Source: Paenibacillus harenae (lineage in GTDB: Bacteria; Bacillota; Bacilli; Paenibacillales; Paenibacillaceae). From it: a stretch of 64,000 nt of DNA. Position 1 is the stretch's first letter, and every line of letters begins with the position of its first letter. The position numbers and the translations under genes were made by a program. Where the stretch lies: contig NZ_JAUSST010000003.1 in NCBI RefSeq assembly GCF_030812415.1, forward strand, positions 806,001-870,000. Reading direction: 5' to 3'. Of this stretch, positions 35,023 through 43,108 are shown in pieces. Below the pieces are notes generated by a model. It searched no databases and was not told where the DNA came from. It saw only the letters and a list, made by a program, of their open reading frames with translations.

Positions 35023-35045
35023 AAAACTTTTAGGAGGATGAAATC

Positions 35046-35864
35046 ATGAAGATGCAACCAATACGTGTAGGTGTCGCCAGCATTATCGCAGCAACGATGA
35101 TCGGTGCGGGTGTTTCGGCTCAAACGGCAGGTGCCGCACCTGTAGTGAAGACGAACTCCAATGTTCAAACATATGCACTGAATAAAGACGCGATTAACCA
35201 AATCGCGAACAAATATGGAATTGACCTTAGCAATATCGATCTGGGCAAGATTCTGTTCAGCGGATGTACAATTACGCTTCCATCGACTGGCGGCAATACG
35301 GGAACGGTAACAAACCCAGCGCCAGCACCAACAGCGAAACCGGTCGTAACGCCAGCGCCAACAACGAAGCCGGTCGTAACGCCAGCGCCAACAGCGAAGC
35401 CGGTCGTAACGCCTGCTCCTACGGCGAAACCAACGACAAAACCGACAACAACACCGGCTCCGACAGCAAAGCCGACAACAGCGCCAAGCACAGGCCTCAG
35501 CGCGTTCCAATCGCAAGTCGTTGATCTTGTTAACCAAGAGCGTGCCAAAGCAGGCCTTTCCGCTCTGAAAAGCGACACTTTGCTGACGAAGGTAGCTACC
35601 GAGAAAGCTCGCGATATGGACGTAAACAACTACTTCAGCCATACATCGCCGACATACGGCTCGCCATTCGATATGATGCGCCAATTCGGAGTGACTTATT
35701 CCTATGCGGGTGAGAACATCGCATCCGGCCAACGTACTCCGCAAGAGGTTATGACAGCATGGATGAATAGTTCAGGCCACCGTGCCAACATTTTGAACGG
35801 CAGCTTTACGAAGATCGGCGTTGGTTACGTGAACGGCGAATGGGTTCAAATGTTCATCGGCTAA
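35046..35864 (+). CDS. Secreted CAP-domain (SCP/PR1-like) protein
   Basis: Secreted protein of 272 residues. Signal peptide (about 1-32, ending SAQTAGA), a unique N-terminal part, a low-complexity linker of repeated P-T-A-K-P-V-V-T-P-A decapeptides (30-base DNA period, about 35320-35480), and a C-terminal CAP domain (about 157-272) with the conserved segments LVNQERAKAGLSAL, NNYFSHTSPTYGSPFDM, GENIASGQ and SGHRANIL. CAP proteins of spore formers (YkwD-like) are secreted or wall-associated with unclear activity. AGGAGGATG lies 7 bases before ATG. Confidence 0.9.
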   Translation: MKMQPIRVGVASIIAATMIGAGVSAQTAGAAPVVKTNSNVQTYALNKDAINQIANKYGIDLSNIDLGKILFSGCTITLPSTGGNTGTVTNPAPAPTAKPVVTPAPTTKPVVTPAPTAKPVVTPAPTAKPTTKPTTTPAPTAKPTTAPSTGLSAFQSQVVDLVNQERAKAGLSALKSDTLLTKVATEKARDMDVNNYFSHTSPTYGSPFDMMRQFGVTYSYAGENIASGQRTPQEVMTAWMNSSGHRANILNGSFTKIGVGYVNGEWVQMFIG

Positions 35865-35897
35865 TGAATGAAGTGCAGTAATGAATGCCCGTTATTG

Positions 35898-35933
35898 ACG
35901 ACAGGGGCGCATCCGCCTCTGTCGTTTTTATTT
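35898..35933 (+). terminator. Terminator of the CAP gene
   Basis: ACGACAGGGGCG and CGCCTCTGTCGT pair, followed by TTTTATTT. Confidence 0.85.
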
Positions 35934-36008
35934 ACACGAAATGAGAGCACATACTTCGAGCATGACAATAATACTTAGCGCATCGCATTGCGTAAGGAGG
36001 ATTTCGTC

Positions 36009-36659
36009 TTGAACAAAACACTGATTGCTGCAGCCGTCGTCGGAATATCCGTCCTATTTGCATCCAGCTCCGTTAATGCCGCGGCCAAGACACATATAGC
36101 TGGCGATAGCACGACCTTCTGGAAGCTATCCAAGAAATACGAAGTATCCATTGATTCTTTGATGAAAGCTAATCCGAACGTTAAACCGTCGAACATCTAC
36201 AAAGGTCTTAGACTGACGATTCCAGCTGCGGACAAGAAAGCTGCATCGGCGAAAACAGCTGCTATGCTGTCCGCAAATGATACCGCCAAAGCGGCATCTG
36301 CTCCTAAGGTAACGGCGCTAAGCGGCAAATCCTTTACGTATTCCAAGTCGCTTCTTGTGAAAGCCACGGCCTATACGGCTGCAGCTTCCGAGAACGGCGG
36401 ATGGGCTGGTCTCGATTACTTCGGCAACAGTCTGAAGGTAGGAACGGTTGCGGTCGATCCGAAGATGATTCCACTCGGAACGAAGCTATACGTAACCGGT
36501 TATGATTACAACGGTCTGCCGCAGGGCGGCATGATCGCAACGGCAACCGATGTCGGCGGCTCGATCAAAGGCAATCGAATCGATATTTTCGTATCAGACA
36601 GCCAAAGCAAAGCATTGAAATTCGGCATTCAGCAAGTGAAGATTTATATATTGGAATAG
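36009..36659 (+). CDS. LysM and 3D-domain cell wall protein
   Basis: Secreted protein of 216 residues: signal peptide (1-27), a LysM peptidoglycan-binding domain (about 28-75, SLMKANPNVKPSNIYKGLRL), a linker, and a C-terminal 3D domain (about 115-216) with the three-Asp signature (VKATAYTA, AVDPKMIPLGTKLYV, ATDVGGSIKGNRIDIFV). 3D domains are the lytic fold of YocH and Rpf-like wall hydrolases. Start is TTG 36009, chosen because AAGGAGG at 35994-36000 ends 8 bases before it; another TTG at 35988 would place the site inside the gene. Confidence 0.9.
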   Translation: MNKTLIAAAVVGISVLFASSSVNAAAKTHIAGDSTTFWKLSKKYEVSIDSLMKANPNVKPSNIYKGLRLTIPAADKKAASAKTAAMLSANDTAKAASAPKVTALSGKSFTYSKSLLVKATAYTAAASENGGWAGLDYFGNSLKVGTVAVDPKMIPLGTKLYVTGYDYNGLPQGGMIATATDVGGSIKGNRIDIFVSDSQSKALKFGIQQVKIYILE

Positions 36660-36676
36660 AACCGATTGTTGAAAGC

Positions 36677-36727
36677 AATGAAAGAAGGCAAACCCTTGGA
36701 GCGAAATAGGGTTTGCCTTCTTTCATT
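36677..36727. terminator. Bidirectional terminator with a 19-bp stem
   Basis: AATGAAAGAAGGCAAACCC pairs perfectly with GGGTTTGCCTTCTTTCATT around a 13-base loop. It serves the LysM-3D gene (+) and the deacetylase (-), whose stop codon at 36723-36725 lies inside the stem. Confidence 0.9.
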
Positions 36728-37550
36728 GTATAGGCCGATCTGCCGACTTGCCGAGCAGCTCCGGCAGGGTGACAAGCTCGTAGCCTTTGCTCTGCAATAA
36801 ACCGATAAGCTGCGGCAATGCTTTGATTGTGCCCGAGAGATCTTGTCCCTCGCCGCCGCCTGCATGCTGCAATATGATCGAGCCGGGCTGAAGCGTCTTC
36901 TTGATGTTGCGTATGACGACGGTACTCGTGCTGTTCTTCCAATCGACGGAATCGACATCCCAATTCACGATCGTATACCCAGCCAGCTTGCTCCATCTTA
37001 CCTGCTGCGGCAAGAGCTCGCCGTATGGAGGGCGGAAAAAGCGCGGGGAATAGCCGACTATGTTCTTAATGATGGCGTCGGTACGCCATATTTGCTTGCG
37101 GTATCCGCTTAGGGATAGCTTGGACATGACCGCGTGATCGTAAGAATGATTGCCGATCGTATGGCCTTCACGCTGAATGCGCTGCACAAGCCGAGGATGC
37201 TTCTGCGCGCGATTGCCAACAATGAAAAACGTTGCGCACACGTCATGTTGGGCCAAAATATCCAGGATGGCCGGCGTATATCTCGGGTCGGGCGCATCAT
37301 CGAAAGTAAGAGCCACTCTTTTTTCGTTGCGCGGCCCGTTCAGCACATAAGCGCCGGGATATTTTTTCTGCAGCTTAACCCACGACATATCGTCCTTGCG
37401 TTGCTGCACCGGGTTCTGCTTGGGCTTGCCGAATGCATAGGTGCTTGATGCGGAAGACGACGATTGAAATTCTACGGCGATAGGAAGCAATAAACATAGG
37501 ATGAGAAGGACAGCCGATTTCATTGCCATATGGAGTCGTTGTGTACGCAT
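36723..37550 (-). CDS. Polysaccharide deacetylase, NodB domain
   Basis: Secreted or membrane-anchored deacetylase of 275 residues. An N-terminal hydrophobic segment (about 8-28) precedes the NodB domain with TFDDAPD (catalytic and metal Asp), the metal-binding HSYDH, RPPYGE and a late LQHAGGGEG block. Family members remove acetyl groups from peptidoglycan or chitin-like sugars; similarity in outline is to the PdaA/YlxY-type enzymes of spore formers. ATG 37550 has only a weak site, so a start at ATG 37526 (MKSAVLL) is possible. Confidence 0.88.
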   Translation of the reverse strand: MRTQRLHMAMKSAVLLILCLLLPIAVEFQSSSSASSTYAFGKPKQNPVQQRKDDMSWVKLQKKYPGAYVLNGPRNEKRVALTFDDAPDPRYTPAILDILAQHDVCATFFIVGNRAQKHPRLVQRIQREGHTIGNHSYDHAVMSKLSLSGYRKQIWRTDAIIKNIVGYSPRFFRPPYGELLPQQVRWSKLAGYTIVNWDVDSVDWKNSTSTVVIRNIKKTLQPGSIILQHAGGGEGQDLSGTIKALPQLIGLLQSKGYELVTLPELLGKSADRPIQ

Positions 37551-37731
37551 TAAGCTTCAGTCCCCGATCATGTATTGAGAAACAAGCAATGCGGCTAGTT
37601 TTCCCGCCCTTTTATTTTTCATTCGCGTTGTCAATCAGAGAAAGAGAGGATATAATGAAAACGATTATCATGTGCAATCAATCGTAATATAGCGCTAATC
37701 GGCGCTTATTTATAGGTGAGGGATGGATCTG

Positions 37732-38550
37732 ATGATGGATGAGGCGATTGTTGCTTTATTGGATGAAGAATTTAACTTGGCTGTTCACGATAAACCGAGC
37801 ATCCTGTTCAGTTGCGATGCAACTGAATTGTTGAACGAATATAAAATGAAGCAAGTTCTTGAACGATATACGCCGCTGGTGAAAGGCAAAGACATATCAG
37901 TAGGCGAAATTTATATGGCGGGCTGGTTTAGAGGCCCGATGCTTGGCATGCTGTATATGCTGTCGGCTTGGAACAGAACGCTTGACCTGTCCCTTGAAAA
38001 TATTCAGTTCCAAGTGCACGAAGCCGTCTATCAGGATCGCAAATATGTAAGCTGCGGATTGAAGCTGAAGAATGCTGATTGGATCAGCGGTCCCGAAGAT
38101 GAGGAAGAGCAGGAGACATGGATTACACAGTCGCTTGGCGATTACTTTGCTCATACGGTGAGACCGATATACGAGACGATCGAAAGGGCTGGGACGCTCA
38201 AGAGCTCGATGCTTTGGGGACAATTGCCGACCTCGCTGGCTTATGGCTACGACCGTTTGATGGACTCCGACGAATGCGAGTCTGTTAAACGCAAGGCGGA
38301 AGGCAACTTTAAGCTGGCCAAGGAGCTGGATCCGGCTTTGTTCGGAAGAAGCAAAAATCCGTTAGCCGTTCCGTTCCGCATGACGGAATCGCTTCAGGAT
38401 CCTAACAAACAGGTACGAATGAAGTCCTCCTGCTGTTTGTACTACTTGGTCGACGGCGGCTACTATTGCTTTACTTGCCCGCGCATGAAGGAAAGCGAGC
38501 GGGACAGCCGGCGCGAAGCTTATCGATTGGAGAAGCAAGAGCAGGTATAG
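37732..38550 (+). CDS. FhuF-like (2Fe-2S) ferric siderophore reductase
   Basis: Cytoplasmic protein of 272 residues whose C-terminus carries the FhuF cluster motif CCX10CX2C (SSCCLYYLVDGGYYCFTCP). FhuF proteins reduce ferric siderophores to release iron inside the cell. AGGTGAGG at 37714-37721 fits ATG 37732 at 10 bases; ATG 37723 would be too close. There is no siderophore transporter next to it and no Fur box was recognised, so its siderophore partner is encoded elsewhere. Confidence 0.85.
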   Translation: MMDEAIVALLDEEFNLAVHDKPSILFSCDATELLNEYKMKQVLERYTPLVKGKDISVGEIYMAGWFRGPMLGMLYMLSAWNRTLDLSLENIQFQVHEAVYQDRKYVSCGLKLKNADWISGPEDEEEQETWITQSLGDYFAHTVRPIYETIERAGTLKSSMLWGQLPTSLAYGYDRLMDSDECESVKRKAEGNFKLAKELDPALFGRSKNPLAVPFRMTESLQDPNKQVRMKSSCCLYYLVDGGYYCFTCPRMKESERDSRREAYRLEKQEQV

Positions 38551-38560
38551 TTTCATTAAT

Positions 38561-38607
38561 AAAGCCCCGCAGTGGATCGCGTCTTATCGCGGACACTACG
38601 GGGCTTT
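38561..38607. terminator. Bidirectional terminator
   Basis: AAAGCCCCG and CGGGGCTTT with inner GTG/CAC pairing, between convergent FhuF-like and chemoreceptor genes. T run only TTTCG on the plus side. Confidence 0.65.
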
Positions 38608-38624
38608 CGATTGTGAATAACGGT

Positions 38625-39890
38625 TTATTTCACTTTGAATACTTGAATCGTCCGCTGAAGCTGCGTAGCCATCGTGAGCATGCGCTCGGTTTCGTTAACG
38701 ACCGCTTGTACGGAAGTAATCTGCTCGTTCATCGAGGCGGATACTTGCTCAGTGCCTGCTGCGGACTGCTCCGTAATCGCCGAAATGTTCTGAATGGCAT
38801 CGGATATTTTGCGAGCGCCCTCAAGCATCGAATCGCTTTCCTGCGCGAAGGCATAGATTTGTTCGGTAATGAATTGAACGCTTTGAACGATGTCCACGAA
38901 TACGAGTTCCGATTCGCGAATCCGCTCGGTCTGCATATGTACAACCTCTTCGTTGGCCTTCATATTGCTTATCGTCTGCTTAATGCCTTCATCAATGCTC
39001 TTCACAAGCGTGAATACTTGCTTCGTCGAAGAAGTCGATTCCTCCGCGAGTTTGCGCACCTCTTGCGCGACGATCGCGAAGCCTCTGCCATGCTCTCCCG
39101 CTCTCGCGGCCTCGATAGAGGCGTTAAGCGACAGCAGGTTCGTCTGCTCGGCCAGGTCGGAGATCGTCTTCGTGATGGCCGATATGCCTTGCGCCTTGCG
39201 GGCAAGCTCCTCGATCGTCATCGATACTTTGGCCGTTGCCTCTACGTTGCGGCGCATGCCTTCGGACTGCACTTCAAGCGCTTGACGCCCTTTCTCGACA
39301 AGTTGGAGCGTATGCTCGGAACGGTTGTTCATTTCCTTCGTAGCGTTCGCGTACGACGATACTCTCATCTCGATCTCCGTAATCGATTCGCTCATATCCG
39401 CGACATCCTCGGATATTTCATTCGCCCCGGTAGCCAGCTCATTGGCGGAAGCAGCAACTTGCTCCATCGCAATCTTGATATTGGAGTTCTTGTCGAAGAT
39501 GCTTCGGCTTGTATCTGACACATGGCGGGTAATATTGGACGTCTCGGTCAAAATGTCCTTGAGCTTGTCGATCATCCCGTTGAATGCATGTCCAAGCTCG
39601 CCTAAAGCTGCCGATGAACTCATGTCGATCTTCTGCGTAAAGTCGCCTTTGGAAATGCGGAATGCCGTGTTCGACATTTCGTCAAAAGAATGATTGATCG
39701 CCTTTTCAATAAAAGAAATGAGCGGGTACGCGACAATGGCAATAACAATGGTAGCGATAATGCCTCCAATTACCGATCCGCCGGAAAATTGCAAAATAAG
39801 CAACATCGCAATAGCAAAGATCAATAAGTTGAAGTAAACCGTAATCAAAAGTTTCTTTCGTACAGACAACGAATAGTACCATTGGCTCAT
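38625..39890 (-). CDS. Methyl-accepting chemotaxis protein without periplasmic domain
   Basis: Chemoreceptor of 421 residues. Two membrane helices (about 14-33 and 38-60) are separated by only a few residues, so there is no outer sensing domain; the stimulus would be internal or membrane-borne. A HAMP domain (about 60-115) leads to the MCP signalling domain with the conserved hairpin tip [21 protein letters not shown] interrupted before [24 protein letters not shown] lies 12-13 bases before the ATG. Single gene with its own promoter at 39923-39951. Confidence 0.92.
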   Translation of the reverse strand: MSQWYYSLSVRKKLLITVYFNLLIFAIAMLLILQFSGGSVIGGIIATIVIAIVAYPLISFIEKAINHSFDEMSNTAFRISKGDFTQKIDMSSSAALGELGHAFNGMIDKLKDILTETSNITRHVSDTSRSIFDKNSNIKIAMEQVAASANELATGANEISEDVADMSESITEIEMRVSSYANATKEMNNRSEHTLQLVEKGRQALEVQSEGMRRNVEATAKVSMTIEELARKAQGISAITKTISDLAEQTNLLSLNASIEAARAGEHGRGFAIVAQEVRKLAEESTSSTKQVFTLVKSIDEGIKQTISNMKANEEVVHMQTERIRESELVFVDIVQSVQFITEQIYAFAQESDSMLEGARKISDAIQNISAITEQSAAGTEQVSASMNEQITSVQAVVNETERMLTMATQLQRTIQVFKVK

Positions 39891-39922
39891 AATGTAAGCG
39901 CTCCTTTTTTAAGATTATCCAT

Positions 39923-39951
39923 ATTATAGCACCGGTCTCGAAATAGGTCTA
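39923..39951 (-). promoter_or_regulatory. Promoter of the chemoreceptor gene
   Basis: On the minus strand TAGACC, 17 bases, TATAAT. The -35 matches 4 of 6 consensus bases. It is a sigma-A-type, not a sigma-D-type, promoter. Confidence 0.5.
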
Positions 39952-40264
39952 TAATTGTCGATTCCGAAATTCATCTCTTTTTTTCGAGTGAAAATAGCGC
40001 AAAAGGTTGTTCGGAAAATACTAATCGTGTTTTCGGTGATTGAAAATTTAGAAAATGATACCATTTAAAGAGTATTAGATAAGTATTTAATCCTGCAATG
40101 AAGTTCTTCGTAGGTTTAATGCACTAACTTCGAATCATAAACTTAATATATCTTTTATGGAAATAATAAGTTTATACTGGTGATAAAAAGCTTAATCAGA
40201 GCGTTGTGAAGACGATATTTAGTCGAAAACGATCGTAAATAGTAATATTTTCTCAAACTTTGTA
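39952..40264. other. AT-rich intergenic stretch with no gene seen
   Basis: Both strands were read; no ORF with a ribosome site, no hairpin with a T tail and no repeat was found. It may hold upstream control sites for the strong promoter that follows. Confidence 0.5.
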
Positions 40265-40293
40265 TTGTAAATGGGTCATATTGCATATATAAT
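40265..40293 (+). promoter_or_regulatory. Strong sigma-A-type promoter
   Basis: TTGTAA, 17-base spacer, perfect TATAAT, 57 bases before the 134-residue protein gene. Confidence 0.7.
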
Positions 40294-40350
40294 ATGCCTT
40301 GTGAACTATACATAAAAATATGACAATAATTAATAAGGAGGAATGTTTGT

Positions 40351-40755
40351 ATGGAATTGGATTCTATGCCGCTTGCCCGTCAAGTTGATTTTGTATTTCG
40401 TAAGCTAGAGGGGGAGCTCACGAATGCAACAGCAGGAACAGTATTGATTCATATTCGAAATAACGCAATTGGCAAGTTCGGTCTTCGGCATCACCCCATC
40501 GAGAGCAGGAACGGCAAGTTCGAAAGCGAAGGAAAAGGGCTCACGCAATCGCAGGTGCAGGACTTCCGCAAGATGGCGATCGAGGCGCTCAAGTTCCGAA
40601 GAGATTGGACGCATGGCGAGATTATGTATGATTTTTCGGTTCGGCCCAGCGCCGGTTCCTGGTCTGCAAGCATTCTATACGAATCTAACTATAATATGGC
40701 GAATTGGAATACCCGCTTCGTGCCTAAGCATCATGATCTAAGGGAATGGCAATAA
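40351..40755 (+). CDS. Hypothetical protein of 134 residues
   Basis: Soluble protein with no recognised domain. It starts MELDSMPLARQVDFVFRKL and has an amphipathic N-terminal half and a tryptophan- and tyrosine-rich C-terminal half (RRDWTHGEIMYDF, YNMANWNTRF). AAGGAGG lies 9 bases before the ATG, and a near-consensus promoter and a terminator bracket it, so it should be well expressed. The next two-component genes have their own start region. No function can be assigned. Confidence 0.75.
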   Translation: MELDSMPLARQVDFVFRKLEGELTNATAGTVLIHIRNNAIGKFGLRHHPIESRNGKFESEGKGLTQSQVQDFRKMAIEALKFRRDWTHGEIMYDFSVRPSAGSWSASILYESNYNMANWNTRFVPKHHDLREWQ

Positions 40756-40761
40756 TAAAGC

Positions 40762-40800
40762 GCAGGGCTGTCTGCTTATATGCAGGCGGCCCTTTATATT
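40762..40800 (+). terminator. Terminator of the 134-residue protein gene
   Basis: AGGGC and CTGC pair with GCAG and GCCCT around TTATAT; the tail reads TTTATATTT. Confidence 0.65.
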
Positions 40801-40888
40801 TAAACGAAATTTAACTTCACATTCGGGGAAGCCTTGGACTATGATAGGTTTGATCATGTCATGCTCGGAATCGAGGTTTTTAATCGTT

Positions 40889-41560
40889 ATGAAACAGGTA
40901 CTGTATATAGAAGACGACAAGGAAATCGGGGCCTGGGTCAAGGAGGATTTGGAGCGTCGCGGCTATACGGTGGATTGGCTGCTTGCCGGGGATACCGCTA
41001 TGGATCGTGTCATTGGGGCCGACATTGTTCTGTTGGACGTCATGTTGCCGGGCCTTGACGGCTTCACGATCGGGCAGCGGCTGAAGAAGGAAGCGCCGCA
41101 AGTGCCGATTCTCATGTTATCCGCCCGAACGGCGGTAGACGATAAGCTGCAAGGGCTGCGCTTCGCGGACGATTACTTGACGAAGCCGTTCCATCCCGAT
41201 GAGCTGGCTGCGAGATTGGACGTACTGCTGCGGAGATACGGGCAGCCGTTGGAGCTGGAGATCGCATGCGGTCATTTGATTATCAAGCCGCAGCAGCAGG
41301 CGGTATACGATGGACGAACCGGGGGCGAAATATCGCTGACGCCAAAGCAGCTTCAAATCCTGTTCTATTTTCTCGATAATCCAAACCGCATTCTGACGAA
41401 GGAGCAAATTTATGAAGCGGTATGGGGGGATCCGTATATGGACGGAGACAAGACGGTCATGGTCCATATCCGTTATCTTCGCGAGAAGATTGAGGACGAT
41501 CCAAGCAATCCGCTTATTATCGAGACGATTCGTGGAATCGGATACCGGGTGAAGCGATGA
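40889..41560 (+). CDS. OmpR-family response regulator
   Basis: Regulator of 223 residues: receiver domain with Asp9-Asp10, phospho-acceptor Asp50 (IVLLDVMLPGLDG) and Lys near 100, and a C-terminal winged helix ending LIIETIRGIGYRVKR. ATG 40889 (MKQVLYIEDD) is the expected start by alignment; GAGG at 40873-40876 is a weak, distant site, and ATG 40859 is an alternative. It overlaps the kinase gene by four bases. Bacitracin-type regulators with this gene order control the adjacent ABC exporter; the direct repeats at 43044-43077 are its likely target. Confidence 0.9.
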   Translation: MKQVLYIEDDKEIGAWVKEDLERRGYTVDWLLAGDTAMDRVIGADIVLLDVMLPGLDGFTIGQRLKKEAPQVPILMLSARTAVDDKLQGLRFADDYLTKPFHPDELAARLDVLLRRYGQPLELEIACGHLIIKPQQQAVYDGRTGGEISLTPKQLQILFYFLDNPNRILTKEQIYEAVWGDPYMDGDKTVMVHIRYLREKIEDDPSNPLIIETIRGIGYRVKR

Positions 41561-42948
41561 ATCCGTCCAACTATCGGCCGAGGGGGATGACCTTGAAGCG
41601 TTCGCTGCTGTCGAGGTACATGCTGATCGTATTAAGCGCGATCATGATTCTTCCGATATCGCTGCCTGTCGTATCGGTCGTCGCCTTTTTGCAAGGCGGA
41701 GGCAAGGTGGCGGATACGGAGGATTCGAAGCTGTACCGCGATGGCAACCGATTAGAGTCGATGTGGCACATGGAGGCGGCTAAGCTGGGCAACCGATCGC
41801 CTCAGCAAATCGATGCCGCTCTAGAACGAAAGAAAACCGAATACCCGAAGGCCGAGCTGTTCTGGGTCGACGGCAGCGGGCATACCAGGCTTCAGCTTCC
41901 TGAGACTGGGCAGTTACCCGATCAATGGAGCGCATCGTATACGGTTCAATATATGAAGCAAGGCGTAAGCGCCGACGACTTCACGATCGTGGCGTTCATC
42001 GGCGGTAGCCAGTCGGAAGGCTTTATGGTTTTCAAAATACCTAGGGTGCTTATGCAATCCGGAGCAGCTGAAGCTTCCAAATCGATAGGGCCTATATTTG
42101 TCATCGTCGTTTTGATCGTGCTTGCGATCTTTTTATTCATTTCGCTTCTTTTCTTCTACGGCATTCGTAAGCGACTCGTTCGTTTGCAGGCGGCGATGGC
42201 AATTCCGGCAGGCAACGGCATACCGGCTCCTGTCGCCACGAACCAACCGGATGAAATCGGTCAGCTTGAACTCGCGTTTAACGAGATGGTGGGCAAGCTG
42301 GAGGCAAGCCGCGAACGCGAGGCGAATGAGGATGGGCTGAGACGCGATTTGATCGCTAGACTGTCGCATGATCTAAGGACGCCGCTTACGGCCATTAGAG
42401 CGCATGCGTTCGGGCTGAAGCAGGAGAGGTTGACCGAGGAAGGACGGCAATCGCTGCAATTGATCGACCGCAAGATTGAGTATGTAAGCCAATTAATCGA
42501 GAATTTGCTTTCCTTTACGCTGCTGGAGTCGGGCAAATATCCGTATCGGTCGGAGCGTATCGATATCGTCCGTTTGGCGAGAGCGTCGATAGCCGGCTGG
42601 TATCCCGCATTCGAGCAGCAGGGCTATGAGATCGACATCAACTTGCCGGAAGCGCAGATCTATTGGTTTGTCGATCCGGAATGGATGGAGCGTGTTCTCG
42701 ACAACTATTTCCAGAACGTTCTACGGCATGCGAAGTCGGGGGGCTACGTTGCGCTGCGAATAAGCGGAGAGCATGGCGGCCGATTGACGATCGCCGATCG
42801 CGGGCCGGGGATGGCGGAGACGTCGGATGAGCGAGGCGCGGGCATCGGACTTGCGATCGCTTCGTTGATGCTGGAGGAGATGGGGCTGTTCAGCGAGATT
42901 GTAAGCGGCAGCGAAGGAACGTTTATTCATATCGGAACGAAATCATAG
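41557..42948 (+). CDS. Membrane sensor histidine kinase
   Basis: Kinase of 463 residues with two membrane helices (about 18-42 and 175-200) around an extracytoplasmic domain of roughly 130 residues, a HAMP domain (about 205-255), HisKA with phospho-acceptor His271 in RLSHDLRTPLTAI, and HATPase motifs (DNYFQNVLRHA, DRGPGMAE, GIGLAI). GGGTGA precedes the ATG inside the regulator gene. Unlike the small BceS-type kinases it has a real outer domain, so it could sense its signal directly. Confidence 0.9.
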   Translation: MNPSNYRPRGMTLKRSLLSRYMLIVLSAIMILPISLPVVSVVAFLQGGGKVADTEDSKLYRDGNRLESMWHMEAAKLGNRSPQQIDAALERKKTEYPKAELFWVDGSGHTRLQLPETGQLPDQWSASYTVQYMKQGVSADDFTIVAFIGGSQSEGFMVFKIPRVLMQSGAAEASKSIGPIFVIVVLIVLAIFLFISLLFFYGIRKRLVRLQAAMAIPAGNGIPAPVATNQPDEIGQLELAFNEMVGKLEASREREANEDGLRRDLIARLSHDLRTPLTAIRAHAFGLKQERLTEEGRQSLQLIDRKIEYVSQLIENLLSFTLLESGKYPYRSERIDIVRLARASIAGWYPAFEQQGYEIDINLPEAQIYWFVDPEWMERVLDNYFQNVLRHAKSGGYVALRISGEHGGRLTIADRGPGMAETSDERGAGIGLAIASLMLEEMGLFSEIVSGSEGTFIHIGTKS

Positions 42949-42957
42949 GAAGGCGGA

Positions 42958-42988
42958 AGTCGCATAGTCATATGCGGCTTTTTTTCTT
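42958..42988 (+). terminator. Terminator of the two-component operon
   Basis: AGTCGCATA-GTCA-TATGCGGCT hairpin with one wobble, followed by TTTTTTT. Confidence 0.85.
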
Positions 42989-43043
42989 CCGCCACTAATC
43001 AACGGAAATAGGATCAATGCGTCCGTGGACGTTTTAAGCGAAA

Positions 43044-43077
43044 CTTAACCTTGCCGCTCCTCTTGTCTTAACCTTGC
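43044..43077 (+). promoter_or_regulatory. 11-bp direct repeats in the ABC exporter promoter
   Basis: CTTAACCTTGC occurs at 43044-43054 and again at 43067-43077, a 23-base period or about two helix turns, as expected for an OmpR-type dimer. A TAAGAT at 43083 could be the -10. The region before the regulator gene (40804-40820) contains the similar CGAAATTTAACTTCAC, compared with CGAAACTTAACCTTGC here. Confidence 0.6.
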
Positions 43078-43108
43078 GTCGTTAAGATGAATGCAGAGGT
43101 GATAAGCA

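Noticed and set aside
35320..35480. DNA-level repeat array in the CAP gene
   Set aside because: The 30-base period is explained by the P-T-A-K-P-V-V-T-P-A decapeptides within the coding frame.
34702..35744. Minus-strand frames across the 49-bp repeats and the CAP gene
   Set aside because: They only read the repeat and the Pro/Lys-rich linker backwards, giving Cys/Arg-rich nonsense without start signals.
38466..39518. A 350-codon plus-strand frame opposite the chemoreceptor
   Set aside because: Shadow of the MCP signalling domain, with no ribosome site.
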